From NCBI GenBank assembly GCA_905182155.1, contig CAJJAX010000008.1:1-61540 (forward strand): a stretch of 61,540 bases of DNA. The letters are read 5' to 3'. Every line of letters begins with the position of its first letter. The stretch's first letter is position 1. The stretch is from an uncultured Pseudomonadales bacterium. Lineage in GTDB: Bacteria; Pseudomonadota; Gammaproteobacteria; Pseudomonadales; Azotimanducaceae. Below are positions 17,918-26,699 of the stretch, in pieces. The position numbers and the translations under genes were made by a program. The notes under the pieces are model-generated. The model saw only the letters and a program-made list of their open reading frames with translations, was not told the DNA's origin and made no database searches.

Positions 17918-18370
17918 GTGTTCAGAGGGGTCAACCAGGTCAACATGGATGCGAAGGGTCGCCTGACGGTACCCACGCGCTATCGCGATGAGATTATGGA
18001 ATCTTGTGGGGGTGCTGTGGTGGTCACAATTGATACCGAAGAACGATGCTTGCTCATCTATCCGCAGCCCGCCTGGGAAGATATCCAAAGAAAGGTCGAA
18101 TCGCTGCCGAGTTTTAACACGGCGGCGCGAAGGGTGCAGCGTTTGTTAATTGGTCACGCGACGGATATCCCGATGGATAAAAATGGTCGCATTTTGATTA
18201 CGCCGCCGCTCAGAGAATACGCGGGCCTCGACAAGCACACCGTTTTGTTAGGCCAAGGCAATAAATTGGAATTGTGGGATGAGCTCAAATGGAGCGCTCG
18301 ACGAGATCAATGGCTTGAAGTGCAGTCTGAAGGCGGCATGCCGGATGAACTGCAATCACTTTCACTCTAG
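17918..18370 (+). CDS. mraZ: Transcriptional regulator MraZ
   Basis: MraZ is an AbrB-like protein with two repeats that forms a ring and represses the dcw operon. Starting from GTG at 17918 (reads FRGVNQVNMDAKGRLTVPTR) gives 150 residues, matching the family. A longer open frame back to 17822 would overlap the promoter and operators and is not credible. The two swapped-hairpin repeats are NMDAKGRLTVPTRYRD and PMDKNGRILITPPLRE. A ggaagggat ribosome site precedes the GTG. Confidence 0.95.
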   Translation: MFRGVNQVNMDAKGRLTVPTRYRDEIMESCGGAVVVTIDTEERCLLIYPQPAWEDIQRKVESLPSFNTAARRVQRLLIGHATDIPMDKNGRILITPPLREYAGLDKHTVLLGQGNKLELWDELKWSARRDQWLEVQSEGGMPDELQSLSL

Positions 18371-18381
18371 ATCGAGGCGTC

Positions 18382-19299
18382 ATGACGCACATTCCGGTAA
18401 TGCTCGAACAGGCAGTCGATGTCTTAGTGCATCGATTAGATGGGTTCTATGTGGATTGCACTTTTGGCCGTGGCGGGCATTCCGCCGCAATCTTGAACAA
18501 GCTCTCAGACCAAGGGCGATTGATGGTAATTGATAAAGATCCAGAAGCGATCGCAGCGGCCCAAGCAAGCCTGGGTCAAGATGCTCGGGTGTCGATTGTT
18601 CATGGTTCCTTTGCGCAATTAAAAGATCATGTCGTGGCCTCCGCCGTTGAGAAGGTGGATGGTATTTTGCTGGATTTGGGCGTGTCCTCGAATCAGTTGG
18701 ATGTCGCCGACCGAGGTTTTAGTTTTGGCAAGCCCGGCCCTTTAGATATGCGAATGGATAATACTGCTGGCGAAACCGCTGCGCAGTGGTTGAACCGTGC
18801 CCCTGAAGCTGAAATCAGTGTTGTGCTGAAAGAGTATGGTGAGGAGCGACATGCGCGACGGATTGCGCGGGGTATTGTTGCCGCAAGAGCCATCGCCCCG
18901 CTTCAAACCACCCAAGACTTGGCGCAGTTGGTTGCCAAGGTCTCGCCGAGCCATGATCCCAACAAACATCCCGCAACCCGGGTGTTTCAGGCGGTTCGCA
19001 TTCAGGTGAATCAAGAGCTCAAGGATATCGATGAATGCCTGGCGGCAACGCCGGACCTGCTTCAACTCGGTGGGCGATTGGTTGTGATTAGCTTTCATTC
19101 GTTAGAGGACCGTCGTGCCAAACGGTTCATCAAAATGCAAGAAAAGAACGATCCCTACCCGTCGAAGTTCCCAATCTTCGACCACCAAATTCAGCGGCCA
19201 GTGCGCTCGCTTGGGAAGTGGCGCGCAGGGAACCCTGAATTAGCTGCGAACCCAAGAGCTCGCAGCGCCGTGATGCGCGCGATGGAGAAAATTGCGTGA
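18382..19299 (+). CDS. rsmH: 16S rRNA m4C1402 methyltransferase RsmH
   Basis: RsmH (MraW) N4-methylates C1402 of 16S rRNA, the same nucleotide whose ribose is modified by RsmI upstream. The 305-residue protein has the start HIPVMLEQAVDVL, the SAM site VDCTFGRGGHSAAIL, LLDLGVSSNQLDVADRGFSF, DMRMDN, and the C-terminal VVISFHSLEDRRAKRFIK. It lies 11 bp after mraZ, and its stop overlaps the ftsL GTG. Confidence 0.97.
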   Translation: MTHIPVMLEQAVDVLVHRLDGFYVDCTFGRGGHSAAILNKLSDQGRLMVIDKDPEAIAAAQASLGQDARVSIVHGSFAQLKDHVVASAVEKVDGILLDLGVSSNQLDVADRGFSFGKPGPLDMRMDNTAGETAAQWLNRAPEAEISVVLKEYGEERHARRIARGIVAARAIAPLQTTQDLAQLVAKVSPSHDPNKHPATRVFQAVRIQVNQELKDIDECLAATPDLLQLGGRLVVISFHSLEDRRAKRFIKMQEKNDPYPSKFPIFDHQIQRPVRSLGKWRAGNPELAANPRARSAVMRAMEKIA

Positions 19300-19652
19300 C
19301 CAGTCAGCCGTTGGTATTGCAATGCCTGGCCTGGGCGGGTGGTGGCTGGCCAAGACGGATTATGTTGCTCATGCTCTTTATCCTGGCATCGAGTGTGGGC
19401 GTTATTTTGGTGTCCCATGAAACGCGCGCGCTCTACAGCCGGATTCAGGTTGAAGAGCATGTTAGTGATAATCTCGACAGTGAGTATGAGCGGTTACTGC
19501 TCGAGCACAGTGCTTGGGCGGGGTACAACCGGGTTGATCAACTGGCTCGAGAGGAGTTGCAGATGCAATCCCCTCGCAAGGCTGATTTGGTTTTGATGCG
19601 CCGCTCGCCAAGGCTGCTGCAAACTGCAAGCGTTGCTGGAGATCAGGAATGA
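19296..19652 (+). CDS. ftsL: Cell division protein FtsL
   Basis: A 118-residue bitopic protein with a single membrane segment (IMLLMLFILASSVGVILVSH) followed by a coiled-coil region with YSRIQVEEHVSDNLDSEYER and a C-terminal RVDQLAREELQMQSP, the usual FtsL layout. FtsL joins FtsB and FtsQ to recruit and activate FtsW-FtsI. It starts with GTG overlapping the rsmH stop and overlaps ftsI by ATGA. Sequence conservation in this family is low, so position is a major part of the evidence. Confidence 0.9.
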   Translation: MTSQPLVLQCLAWAGGGWPRRIMLLMLFILASSVGVILVSHETRALYSRIQVEEHVSDNLDSEYERLLLEHSAWAGYNRVDQLAREELQMQSPRKADLVLMRRSPRLLQTASVAGDQE

Positions 19653-21301
19653 CGCCTGCCTTCAGAATCCATTTGGCTGCGTTGCTGTTTTTGCTGTTAA
19701 TGGCCGGAGGCGCGGGACGGCTGATCTATATCGAGATGTCTGAAAAGGACTTTCTTCAAGATCAGGGCGATGCCCGGACGATTCGGATGGAACGGATCAA
19801 CGCCCATCGCGGCATGATTTTAGATCGCCGCGATAATCCCTTGGCGGTGAGTTCGCCCGTTGTCTCACTTTGGGCAAATCCTTCAGAGCTCCCTGAGGAT
19901 CTGCAAAGCCTGACTGAGTTATCGACTGGGCTCGGCGTCTCGGTTGACGAGTTCAAAGAAAAAATGCGGCGGGCCGAAAGTCGAAATTTTGTCTACCTTC
20001 GACGTCGGGCCAAACCCCAGGAGGCGGATGCCATTTTAAGTCTGGGTCTCCCCGGCGTTTACGGTGAAAAAGAGTACCACCGGTTTTATCCTGGGGGTGA
20101 AATTGCGGCGCATGTTGTGGGGTTTACCAATATCGATGATGTCGGCCAGGAAGGTATTGAGTTGTCGTTTGATGATTGGCTGAGTGGCAAGCCCGGGAAG
20201 AAAAAGGTCCTTAAAAACCTCTACGGCGAAATCGTGCGCGATATCATGCCCGTTGCTGAGGCTATTCCCGGCCGAAATCTAAGAATATCGATCGATCAAC
20301 GCTTGCAGTTTTTGGCTTATCGGGAGTTGAAATCGGCGATTTCACAATACAAAGCGCTGTCGGGTTCTTTCGTGCTCTTGGACGTTCAAACCGGTGAAGT
20401 GCTGGCGATGGCCAATCAACCGTCCTATAACCCCAACAACCGGATTCAATTGGATCTGTCATCGGTGCGCAATCGAGCGGTCACTGATGTGTTTGAACCG
20501 GGCTCCACCGTGAAGCCCTTTACGGTTGCCGTGGCATTAGAGTCTGGCCTCGACGCCGGCTACACGATTGACACGAGTCCTGGATTTTTCAAGGTTGATG
20601 ATGCGGTCGTTAAGGATCCTCGTAACCGGGGCGTCTTGGATTTGGGTGGCATCCTTGCTTATTCCAGTCAGGTCGGGATTAGCCGGCTCGCGCTCAGCCT
20701 CAATGAATACGATATCTGGAAGCAGTTTCAAACTTTGGGGTTCGGTGAAGTCACGGGCGTTGGCTTTCCAGGAGAAAGCAGCGGGTTTTTGCCCAATCGT
20801 CGCCGATGGAAAGACATTGAGCGGGTCACCTTTGCCTATGGTTATGGTTTGACCGTTACCCCGCTTCAGCTTGCGTCGGCCTATAGCACCATTGCCTCCG
20901 GTGGTATTAAGCGCGAGGTGACCCTGATTGCGGATCAGGTTTCAGGCGGTGAGCGGGTCATGAACGCGCGCATTGCACTGCAATTACAAAGCATGTTGGG
21001 GCGCGTGATCACCGAAGGCACCGGTCAAAAAGCGGCGATTGAATCCTATGATGTCGGCGGAAAGACGGGAACTGCCCGAAAAATAGGTGAAAATGGTTAT
21101 GACGATACGCGCCATATCGCATTTTTTGCAGGGTTCGCGCCGCAATATTCACCGAGGTTTGTGGGCGTGGTATTGATCAATGAGCCCAAAACCGAGCAGG
21201 TTGGGGGCGGCAGCATCGCGGCGCCGATTTTTTCCAGAGTCATGTCGAATGTGTTGCGGTTGCTCAGCGTACCACCCACCGATACTCGGGAGGCCGTGTA
21301 A
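19649..21301 (+). CDS. ftsI: Peptidoglycan transpeptidase FtsI (PBP3)
   Basis: FtsI crosslinks septal peptidoglycan. The 550-residue protein has an N-terminal membrane anchor (LAALLFLLLMAGGAGRLIY), the pedestal/dimerisation domain (INAHRGMILDRRDNPLAVS, YPGGEIAAHVVGFTNIDDVG) and a transpeptidase domain. Catalytic motifs are STVK (Ser 286, Lys 289) and KTG (472-474). The second motif, normally Ser-x-Asn, reads Ser-Ser-Gln (339-341, in AYSSQVGISRLAL), which is unusual. It overlaps ftsL before and murE after. Confidence 0.96.
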   Translation: MTPAFRIHLAALLFLLLMAGGAGRLIYIEMSEKDFLQDQGDARTIRMERINAHRGMILDRRDNPLAVSSPVVSLWANPSELPEDLQSLTELSTGLGVSVDEFKEKMRRAESRNFVYLRRRAKPQEADAILSLGLPGVYGEKEYHRFYPGGEIAAHVVGFTNIDDVGQEGIELSFDDWLSGKPGKKKVLKNLYGEIVRDIMPVAEAIPGRNLRISIDQRLQFLAYRELKSAISQYKALSGSFVLLDVQTGEVLAMANQPSYNPNNRIQLDLSSVRNRAVTDVFEPGSTVKPFTVAVALESGLDAGYTIDTSPGFFKVDDAVVKDPRNRGVLDLGGILAYSSQVGISRLALSLNEYDIWKQFQTLGFGEVTGVGFPGESSGFLPNRRRWKDIERVTFAYGYGLTVTPLQLASAYSTIASGGIKREVTLIADQVSGGERVMNARIALQLQSMLGRVITEGTGQKAAIESYDVGGKTGTARKIGENGYDDTRHIAFFAGFAPQYSPRFVGVVLINEPKTEQVGGGSIAAPIFSRVMSNVLRLLSVPPTDTREAV

Positions 21302-22761
21302 TGACCACCTCCTTGCGCGCGTTGCTACCCAATTTTGATCTGCCAGATATCCCGGTGACCGGCATTGCGCTCGATAGTCGCCGAGTTGAACCCGGACAGG
21401 TTTTTATCGCGCTGAAGGGCCAGGCCCATGATGGTCGCTGTTTTATCCCAAATGCTGTGGCGGCGGGCGCCTGTGCTGTGCTGTGCGATGCGGCAAAAAC
21501 CGAAGGCGATGCCGGGATTCCGGTGATTGCGGTGCCGGGCTTGTCTGCTGAAATCGGTGAGATCGCGAGCCGTTTTTATGATGCGCCGTCGGCACAATTG
21601 ACAGTCGTCGCCGTGACCGGTACCAATGGTAAGACATCAGTGACTTACTTGGCCGCAAGCGCGCTTGATTATTTAAAGCGCACGGCGGGCATTATTGGAA
21701 CGCTTGGGCAAGGATTCTTGGATGACCTTAAGGTCTCTGGGTTAACCACCCCCGATGCGGTGGTCATTCAATCGTCGCTTAAATCCATGCTCAATGGCGG
21801 TGCTGAAATGGCGCTCATCGAGGCCTCATCACACGGTCTTGTGCAAAACCGTCTGACCGGTACATCGATCCAAGCCGCAGTCTTTACCAATGTCACGCGT
21901 GATCATCTGGACTATCACGGTGATATGGCAAGTTATCGACAAGCCAAGGCCAAGTTGATTCAGTGGCCGGGATTGAAGTGTGCGCTCTTGAATCTAGATG
22001 ATCCCTGGCTTGCCTCCTTGGCCCAGGCGCCTCAAGTGTCGGAAGTGCTCGGTTTTAGTCAGCTGGATGCGCCGAGCGCCTTGATCCGCGCCGAAGCGCT
22101 GCAATGTCATGAAGCTGGCATTCAATTTAGTCTTCGCACCCCTGCCGGTGTGACCTCGGTGCGTAGCGCCTTATTGGGCCGACATAATGTGAGTAATTTA
22201 CTGGCCGTGGCTGGGCTCCTGTATTGGTATGGCGTTGAGCTCGACGATATTGGCGCCGCCCTATCCAATTGTCAGCTGCCGCCGGGACGCCTTCAACGGC
22301 TACCCCATTCGGACCGAGCCGTCCTGGTTGATTTTGCGCACACGCCAGATGCCGTCACCCAGGTGCTGCAATCGCTTCGGTTACATTTTAAGGGGCGGCT
22401 GATTTGTGTGTTGGGATGTGGTGGCGACCGCGATCCAGGGAAGCGACCCTTAATGGGCGCGGCTGCGGTGCAACACAGCGATCGATGCCTCTTTACCAGT
22501 GATAACCCCCGGTCGGAGAATCCGTCATTGATCATTGATGACATGTGCCGAGATTTACCGTCACCCATGGACCCGGCAGATTGCCTGACAGACCGTACGG
22601 CGGCCATCCAGCGCGCTTTAACGCTGCAGCAACCGAGTGATGTGGTGGTGATCCTAGGCAAGGGGCATGAGCAGTATCAAGAGATTGAAGGGGTCCGTTA
22701 TCCGTTCAACGATCAACAAGTTGTTGCGGCGCAATTGCTGCAGTGGGGCGCGCAATCATGA
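21301..22761 (+). CDS. murE: UDP-MurNAc-L-Ala-D-Glu:meso-DAP ligase MurE
   Basis: MurE adds meso-diaminopimelate to the nucleotide dipeptide precursor in the cytoplasm. The 486-residue protein has the ATP site GTNGKTSVTYLA (107 onward), the uracil-side GLTTPDAVVIQSSL, IEASSHGLVQNRL, and the DAP-selecting motif DNPRSE in TSDNPRSENPSLIIDDM, which indicates DAP rather than lysine. Its stop overlaps the murD ATG as ATGA; the usual murF and mraY are not between them. Confidence 0.96.
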   Translation: MTTSLRALLPNFDLPDIPVTGIALDSRRVEPGQVFIALKGQAHDGRCFIPNAVAAGACAVLCDAAKTEGDAGIPVIAVPGLSAEIGEIASRFYDAPSAQLTVVAVTGTNGKTSVTYLAASALDYLKRTAGIIGTLGQGFLDDLKVSGLTTPDAVVIQSSLKSMLNGGAEMALIEASSHGLVQNRLTGTSIQAAVFTNVTRDHLDYHGDMASYRQAKAKLIQWPGLKCALLNLDDPWLASLAQAPQVSEVLGFSQLDAPSALIRAEALQCHEAGIQFSLRTPAGVTSVRSALLGRHNVSNLLAVAGLLYWYGVELDDIGAALSNCQLPPGRLQRLPHSDRAVLVDFAHTPDAVTQVLQSLRLHFKGRLICVLGCGGDRDPGKRPLMGAAAVQHSDRCLFTSDNPRSENPSLIIDDMCRDLPSPMDPADCLTDRTAAIQRALTLQQPSDVVVILGKGHEQYQEIEGVRYPFNDQQVVAAQLLQWGAQS

Positions 22762-24092
22762 CCGCAAGGCTTACGCCTGTCGTGATTGGCCTTGGGCAAA
22801 CAGGCTTGTCGGTTGCCGGGTTCTTGAAAAAACAAGGCGTCGATTTTTTGGTTGCTGATGATCACCCCTCAGCGCAGGCCACGGCGGCGCTTCGTCAAAT
22901 GGGGGCGGTCCAGGCTGTGCAGCCGATTGCCCAGATTACGGCGCATCCCGGCGCGCGCTGGTTTATTAGTCCTGGGGTGCCGTTGTCTTTGCCCGCGCTA
23001 ACTGCGGCGCAACAAAAAGGCGTGATCTTAACCAATGATATCAACCTGTTTTCCGAGCAGGTCAAAGCGCCAATGATTGGCGTGACCGGCTCCAATGGCA
23101 AAACCACCGTTACCACGATGGTGGGCTTCCTAGCGAGCCGGCAATTGCAGAATGTTCGGGTTGGCGGCAATATTGGTGCACCGAGTTTAGATCTGCTCGA
23201 TGACGCCGCCGGCTGTTATGTTCTAGAGTTATCGAGTTACCAGCTTGAGTTGTCAGATAAGCTGCCTTTAAAGGTCGCGGCGTTACTCAACCTGAGCCCG
23301 GATCATTTAGACCGCTACGAGACGGTCGATGATTACTACGCCGCTAAATCGCATATCTTTTTCGGCGCTGAGTATGGGGTTGTTCATCGGGATCTTGCGC
23401 ACTTTGCCGCATCAGCCGGTGTTCGCAATACGCAGGTTTTCTCCGATTTAACGCCGGAGGATGACGCTGAATTTGGTCTGATTGAACGCGCAGGTCAGAT
23501 TTTTCTTGCGCGCGGGCAAGCAGAGTTGTTAGCGGTTCGTGCGCTCAAGGTGAACGGGAAAAGCCATTGGATGAATACCTTGGCGGCCCTTGCGATTGGC
23601 AGCTGCCTGGAGCTTGATTTAAATCAGATGTTAACGGATGTGTGTCAATTCTCTGGATTGAGGCATCGCTGTCAACGGATTGAGCTTCAGGATGGTCGGG
23701 TGTGGGTCAATGATTCAAAAGCCACTAATGTTGGTGCGACCCGGTCGGCTTTAAATGATTTTGAATCCGCCGGCCCAATGATTTTATTGCTTGGGGGTCA
23801 GGCCAAGGCGGCAGATTTCTCTGAGCTTGCCCGTCAGGTCATCGCACTGCACAACCTTAAACAGGTTCTCATTTATGGCGACGCCGCGGCCGTGTTGGCG
23901 CGTTGCTTCGCGCCCTTCGTAACCGCAGAAGTATTTTCCGATTTCGATGATATGGTGCGGCGAGCCGTCGTGTTGGCCGATGTTGATGATGTCATTTTGT
24001 TGTCGCCCGCCTGCGCCAGTCTCGATCAGTTTTCGAGTTACGAAGCTCGGGGTGACCGGTTTGAGCAGCTCATTATGGCGTGCGCCGCATGA
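22758..24092 (+). CDS. murD: UDP-MurNAc-L-Ala:D-Glu ligase MurD
   Basis: MurD adds D-glutamate to UDP-MurNAc-L-Ala. Starting at ATG 22758 (MTARLTPVVIGLGQTGLSVA) gives 444 residues. It has the N-terminal Rossmann UDP-binding domain, the ATP site GVTGSNGKTTVTTMV, LSSYQLELSDKL, LNLSPDHLDRY, and the C-terminal VNDSKATNVGATRSAL and LLSPACASLDQF. It follows murE by ATGA overlap and overlaps ftsW at its 3' end in the same way. Confidence 0.96.
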   Translation: MTARLTPVVIGLGQTGLSVAGFLKKQGVDFLVADDHPSAQATAALRQMGAVQAVQPIAQITAHPGARWFISPGVPLSLPALTAAQQKGVILTNDINLFSEQVKAPMIGVTGSNGKTTVTTMVGFLASRQLQNVRVGGNIGAPSLDLLDDAAGCYVLELSSYQLELSDKLPLKVAALLNLSPDHLDRYETVDDYYAAKSHIFFGAEYGVVHRDLAHFAASAGVRNTQVFSDLTPEDDAEFGLIERAGQIFLARGQAELLAVRALKVNGKSHWMNTLAALAIGSCLELDLNQMLTDVCQFSGLRHRCQRIELQDGRVWVNDSKATNVGATRSALNDFESAGPMILLLGGQAKAADFSELARQVIALHNLKQVLIYGDAAAVLARCFAPFVTAEVFSDFDDMVRRAVVLADVDDVILLSPACASLDQFSSYEARGDRFEQLIMACAA

Positions 24093-25270
24093 GTGCGATC
24101 CGTCTCAATACTTTGATCGCCAGCGAGGGCAGTCCGGTGGACTTAATCGTTGTGTTATCGGCTGGCGTTTTATTGATGCTCGGGTTAGTCATGGTGACAT
24201 CAGCATCCTCCGAAGTCGCGGCGAGAAGCTATGGCCATCCGCTTTACCTCGCGGGTAAACATGTGGTCTTTCTGCTGCTCGGCCTCGCTGGGTTGCTTGG
24301 TGCGCTCATGGTCCCGATTCGAGTTTGGCAGCGGCTCGGTTGGGCACTCTACGCGGTCTCAGTGTTGTTATTGGTGCTGGTGATGATTCCGGGCATCGGT
24401 CGTGAGGTTAATGGCGCAACGCGCTGGATACCGCTCGGGTTCTTTACGTTGCAAGGCTCTGAGTTTGTGAAATTGTTTGTGGTGGTCTTTCTGGCGTCTT
24501 ATCTTGCGAGCCCTACGGCTCGGTACCAAGAACGATTGTCTGCTTATTTGTTGCCGCTGGGGCTGACCGGTCTGCTGGTCGGAATGCTGTTGCTACAGCC
24601 AGACTTTGGGGCGTGCGTTGTGATGATGTCGGCGGTATTGGCCATGCTGTTTTTTGCCGGTGTGCCGATGCGTTACTTCCTGCCGACGCTGTTAACGGGT
24701 GGACTGCTGGTGGTTGTGTTGATTGTGCTTCAGCCCTATCGGTTGGCCAGGTTGATTTCTTTTACAGACCCCTGGGCGCACCAGTTTGACGGCGGCTATC
24801 AGTTGACCCAAGCGCTGATTGCCATTGGACGAGGGGAATGGTTCGGGCTTGGTTTGGGCAATAGCGTCCAGAAACTGTTTTTCTTGCCCGAGGCCCATAC
24901 GGACTTTTTGTTTTCGATTGTCGTCGAGGAGCTCGGTATTGCTGGGGCACTCTTGGTGTTGATTGGCTTTAGCGCTTTGGTAATTCAAGGGCTCTTGATC
25001 GGAAAACGGTGCTATCAATCGGGATTTGCGTTTCATGGCAATCTTGCAACCGGTATCTCAATGCTCATCGGCGTTCAGGCGTTGATTAATTTGGGGGTGA
25101 ACTTAGGACTGCTACCGACGAAAGGGTTGACCCTGCCTTTCATGAGCTTTGGCGGCAACAGTTTGTTGGTTTCATTAGTGATGCTCGGATTGTTGCTGCG
25201 GCTTGATTGGGAATGTCGCCTTGCGCCTGCGGTGCCTAAAAAAACCAAGGTGGGCCGTCATGCAAAGTGA
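24089..25270 (+). CDS. ftsW: Septal peptidoglycan glycosyltransferase FtsW
   Basis: FtsW is the SEDS polymerase that works with FtsI at the septum. About 393 residues from ATG 24089 with roughly ten membrane segments. SEDS hallmarks are GIGREVNGATRWIPLGFFTLQ, the catalytic-loop segment LIAIGRGEWFGLGLGNSVQK, LPEAHTDFLFSIVVEELG, and the C-terminal LLPTKGLTLPFMSFGGNSL. Its 3' end overlaps the murC start; murG, normally next, is absent. Confidence 0.96.
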   Translation: MSAIRLNTLIASEGSPVDLIVVLSAGVLLMLGLVMVTSASSEVAARSYGHPLYLAGKHVVFLLLGLAGLLGALMVPIRVWQRLGWALYAVSVLLLVLVMIPGIGREVNGATRWIPLGFFTLQGSEFVKLFVVVFLASYLASPTARYQERLSAYLLPLGLTGLLVGMLLLQPDFGACVVMMSAVLAMLFFAGVPMRYFLPTLLTGGLLVVVLIVLQPYRLARLISFTDPWAHQFDGGYQLTQALIAIGRGEWFGLGLGNSVQKLFFLPEAHTDFLFSIVVEELGIAGALLVLIGFSALVIQGLLIGKRCYQSGFAFHGNLATGISMLIGVQALINLGVNLGLLPTKGLTLPFMSFGGNSLLVSLVMLGLLLRLDWECRLAPAVPKKTKVGRHAK

Positions 25271-26699
25271 TGTTTTGAAATCTGGTTCAGGGCGCGCAAT
25301 GCGCCGTATTCACCACATCCATTTTGTGGGTATTGGCGGCGCGGGTATGTGTGGTATTGCCGAAGTGCTGCTGAATCAAGGTTATGTGGTCTCGGGCTCA
25401 GACCTGCATCTGTCTGAGGTCACCGACCGGCTCCAAAAACAAGGGGTTCAACTCTTTAAAGGTCATGCTTGCCAGCAAGTTCAAGGCGCCGATGTTGTCG
25501 TGATTTCAAGCGCTATTTCCCAAGATAATCCGGAACTCATCGAAGCCAGGCGATTGCGGACACCCATCATTCGGCGCGCTGAAATGTTGGCTGAACTCAT
25601 GCGCTACCGCCATGGTATCGCGGTTGCTGGGACCCATGGCAAAACGACCACGACGAGCCTCATCGCCTCTATCTTTGCCGAGGCAGGCCTTGACCCAACC
25701 TTTATTATTGGCGGGTTGTTGAATCGCACCGCCAGTAATGCCCAGCTGGGGTCAAGCCACTACATGATTGCCGAAGCCGATGAAAGTGACGCGTCCTTTC
25801 TCCATCTTCAACCCATGGTGGTGGTTCTCACCAATGTCGATCGGGATCATTTGGCCAATTACGAGGGCAGTTTTGCGAAACTCAAAGAGGCGTTCCTCGC
25901 ATTTATTCACAACTTGCCCTTTTATGGTTTGGTTGTGGCCTGTGAAGACGATGCAATGGTTGCCTCGATGCTACCCAGCATGATGCGACCGGTCATGACC
26001 TATGGTTTTTCGGATGAGGTTGATTATCAGGTTGTGAACTGGGTTCAAACTGAACAATACAGCCATTTTGAGGTTGTTCGGCCCGGGGCTCACCCAACCT
26101 TGGCAATCGATTTTGGCATGCCGGGCCGGCACAACGTGCTCAATGCCGTGGCTGCCGTTGTGGTTGCTACAGACGAAGGGATTGCGGATGAGGCGATTTG
26201 CCAGGGCTTGAAACAATTTTCCGGTGTTGGCCGTCGGTTCGAGGTGCATGGCCTGTGCGCGATTGCCGAGCGACGGTTTTTGTTGATTGATGATTATGGT
26301 CATCATCCCAATGAAATCACTGAGGTTGTAAGTACTTTAAGAAATACCTATCCAGATAAAAGGCTTGTGGTTATTTTTCAGCCTCATCGCTATTCGCGTA
26401 CGGCTGAGCTCTTCGATCAATTTATTGAGGTTCTGGCACTGGTCGATGTGCTGTTAATTTCCGAGGTCTATGCCGCAGGTGAAGCCGTTATTCCTGGCGC
26501 AACCGGCGCTGATCTTCATCGAAAACTCAAGGCCAGCACCCTTGGCGAGCTGCATTGGTTAAGCGAGCTGTCGATGGCAACTGAGGTGTTGACGCACTGC
26601 GTTGAGGAACAAGATGTCGTGCTGACCCAGGGCGCCGGTGAGACTGCAAAACTGGCATTCGATTTGGCGCGCCTTTATCGCTGCGAGGTGGTGGCATGA
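25260..26699 (+). CDS. murC: UDP-N-acetylmuramate-L-alanine ligase MurC
   Basis: MurC links L-Ala to UDP-MurNAc. The start is ATG 25260 (MQSDVLKSG), overlapping the ftsW stop; MRRIHHIHF at 25299 is an alternative, but enteric MurC also has an N-terminal extension. Motifs are HFVGIGGAGMCGIAEVL, AGTHGKTTTTSLIASIF, EADESDASFLHL, TNVDRDHLANYEGSF, GRHNVLNAVAA and DDYGHHPNEI. The stop overlaps ftsQ by ATGA, so murB and ddl are missing from between them. Confidence 0.96.
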   Translation: MQSDVLKSGSGRAMRRIHHIHFVGIGGAGMCGIAEVLLNQGYVVSGSDLHLSEVTDRLQKQGVQLFKGHACQQVQGADVVVISSAISQDNPELIEARRLRTPIIRRAEMLAELMRYRHGIAVAGTHGKTTTTSLIASIFAEAGLDPTFIIGGLLNRTASNAQLGSSHYMIAEADESDASFLHLQPMVVVLTNVDRDHLANYEGSFAKLKEAFLAFIHNLPFYGLVVACEDDAMVASMLPSMMRPVMTYGFSDEVDYQVVNWVQTEQYSHFEVVRPGAHPTLAIDFGMPGRHNVLNAVAAVVVATDEGIADEAICQGLKQFSGVGRRFEVHGLCAIAERRFLLIDDYGHHPNEITEVVSTLRNTYPDKRLVVIFQPHRYSRTAELFDQFIEVLALVDVLLISEVYAAGEAVIPGATGADLHRKLKASTLGELHWLSELSMATEVLTHCVEEQDVVLTQGAGETAKLAFDLARLYRCEVVA

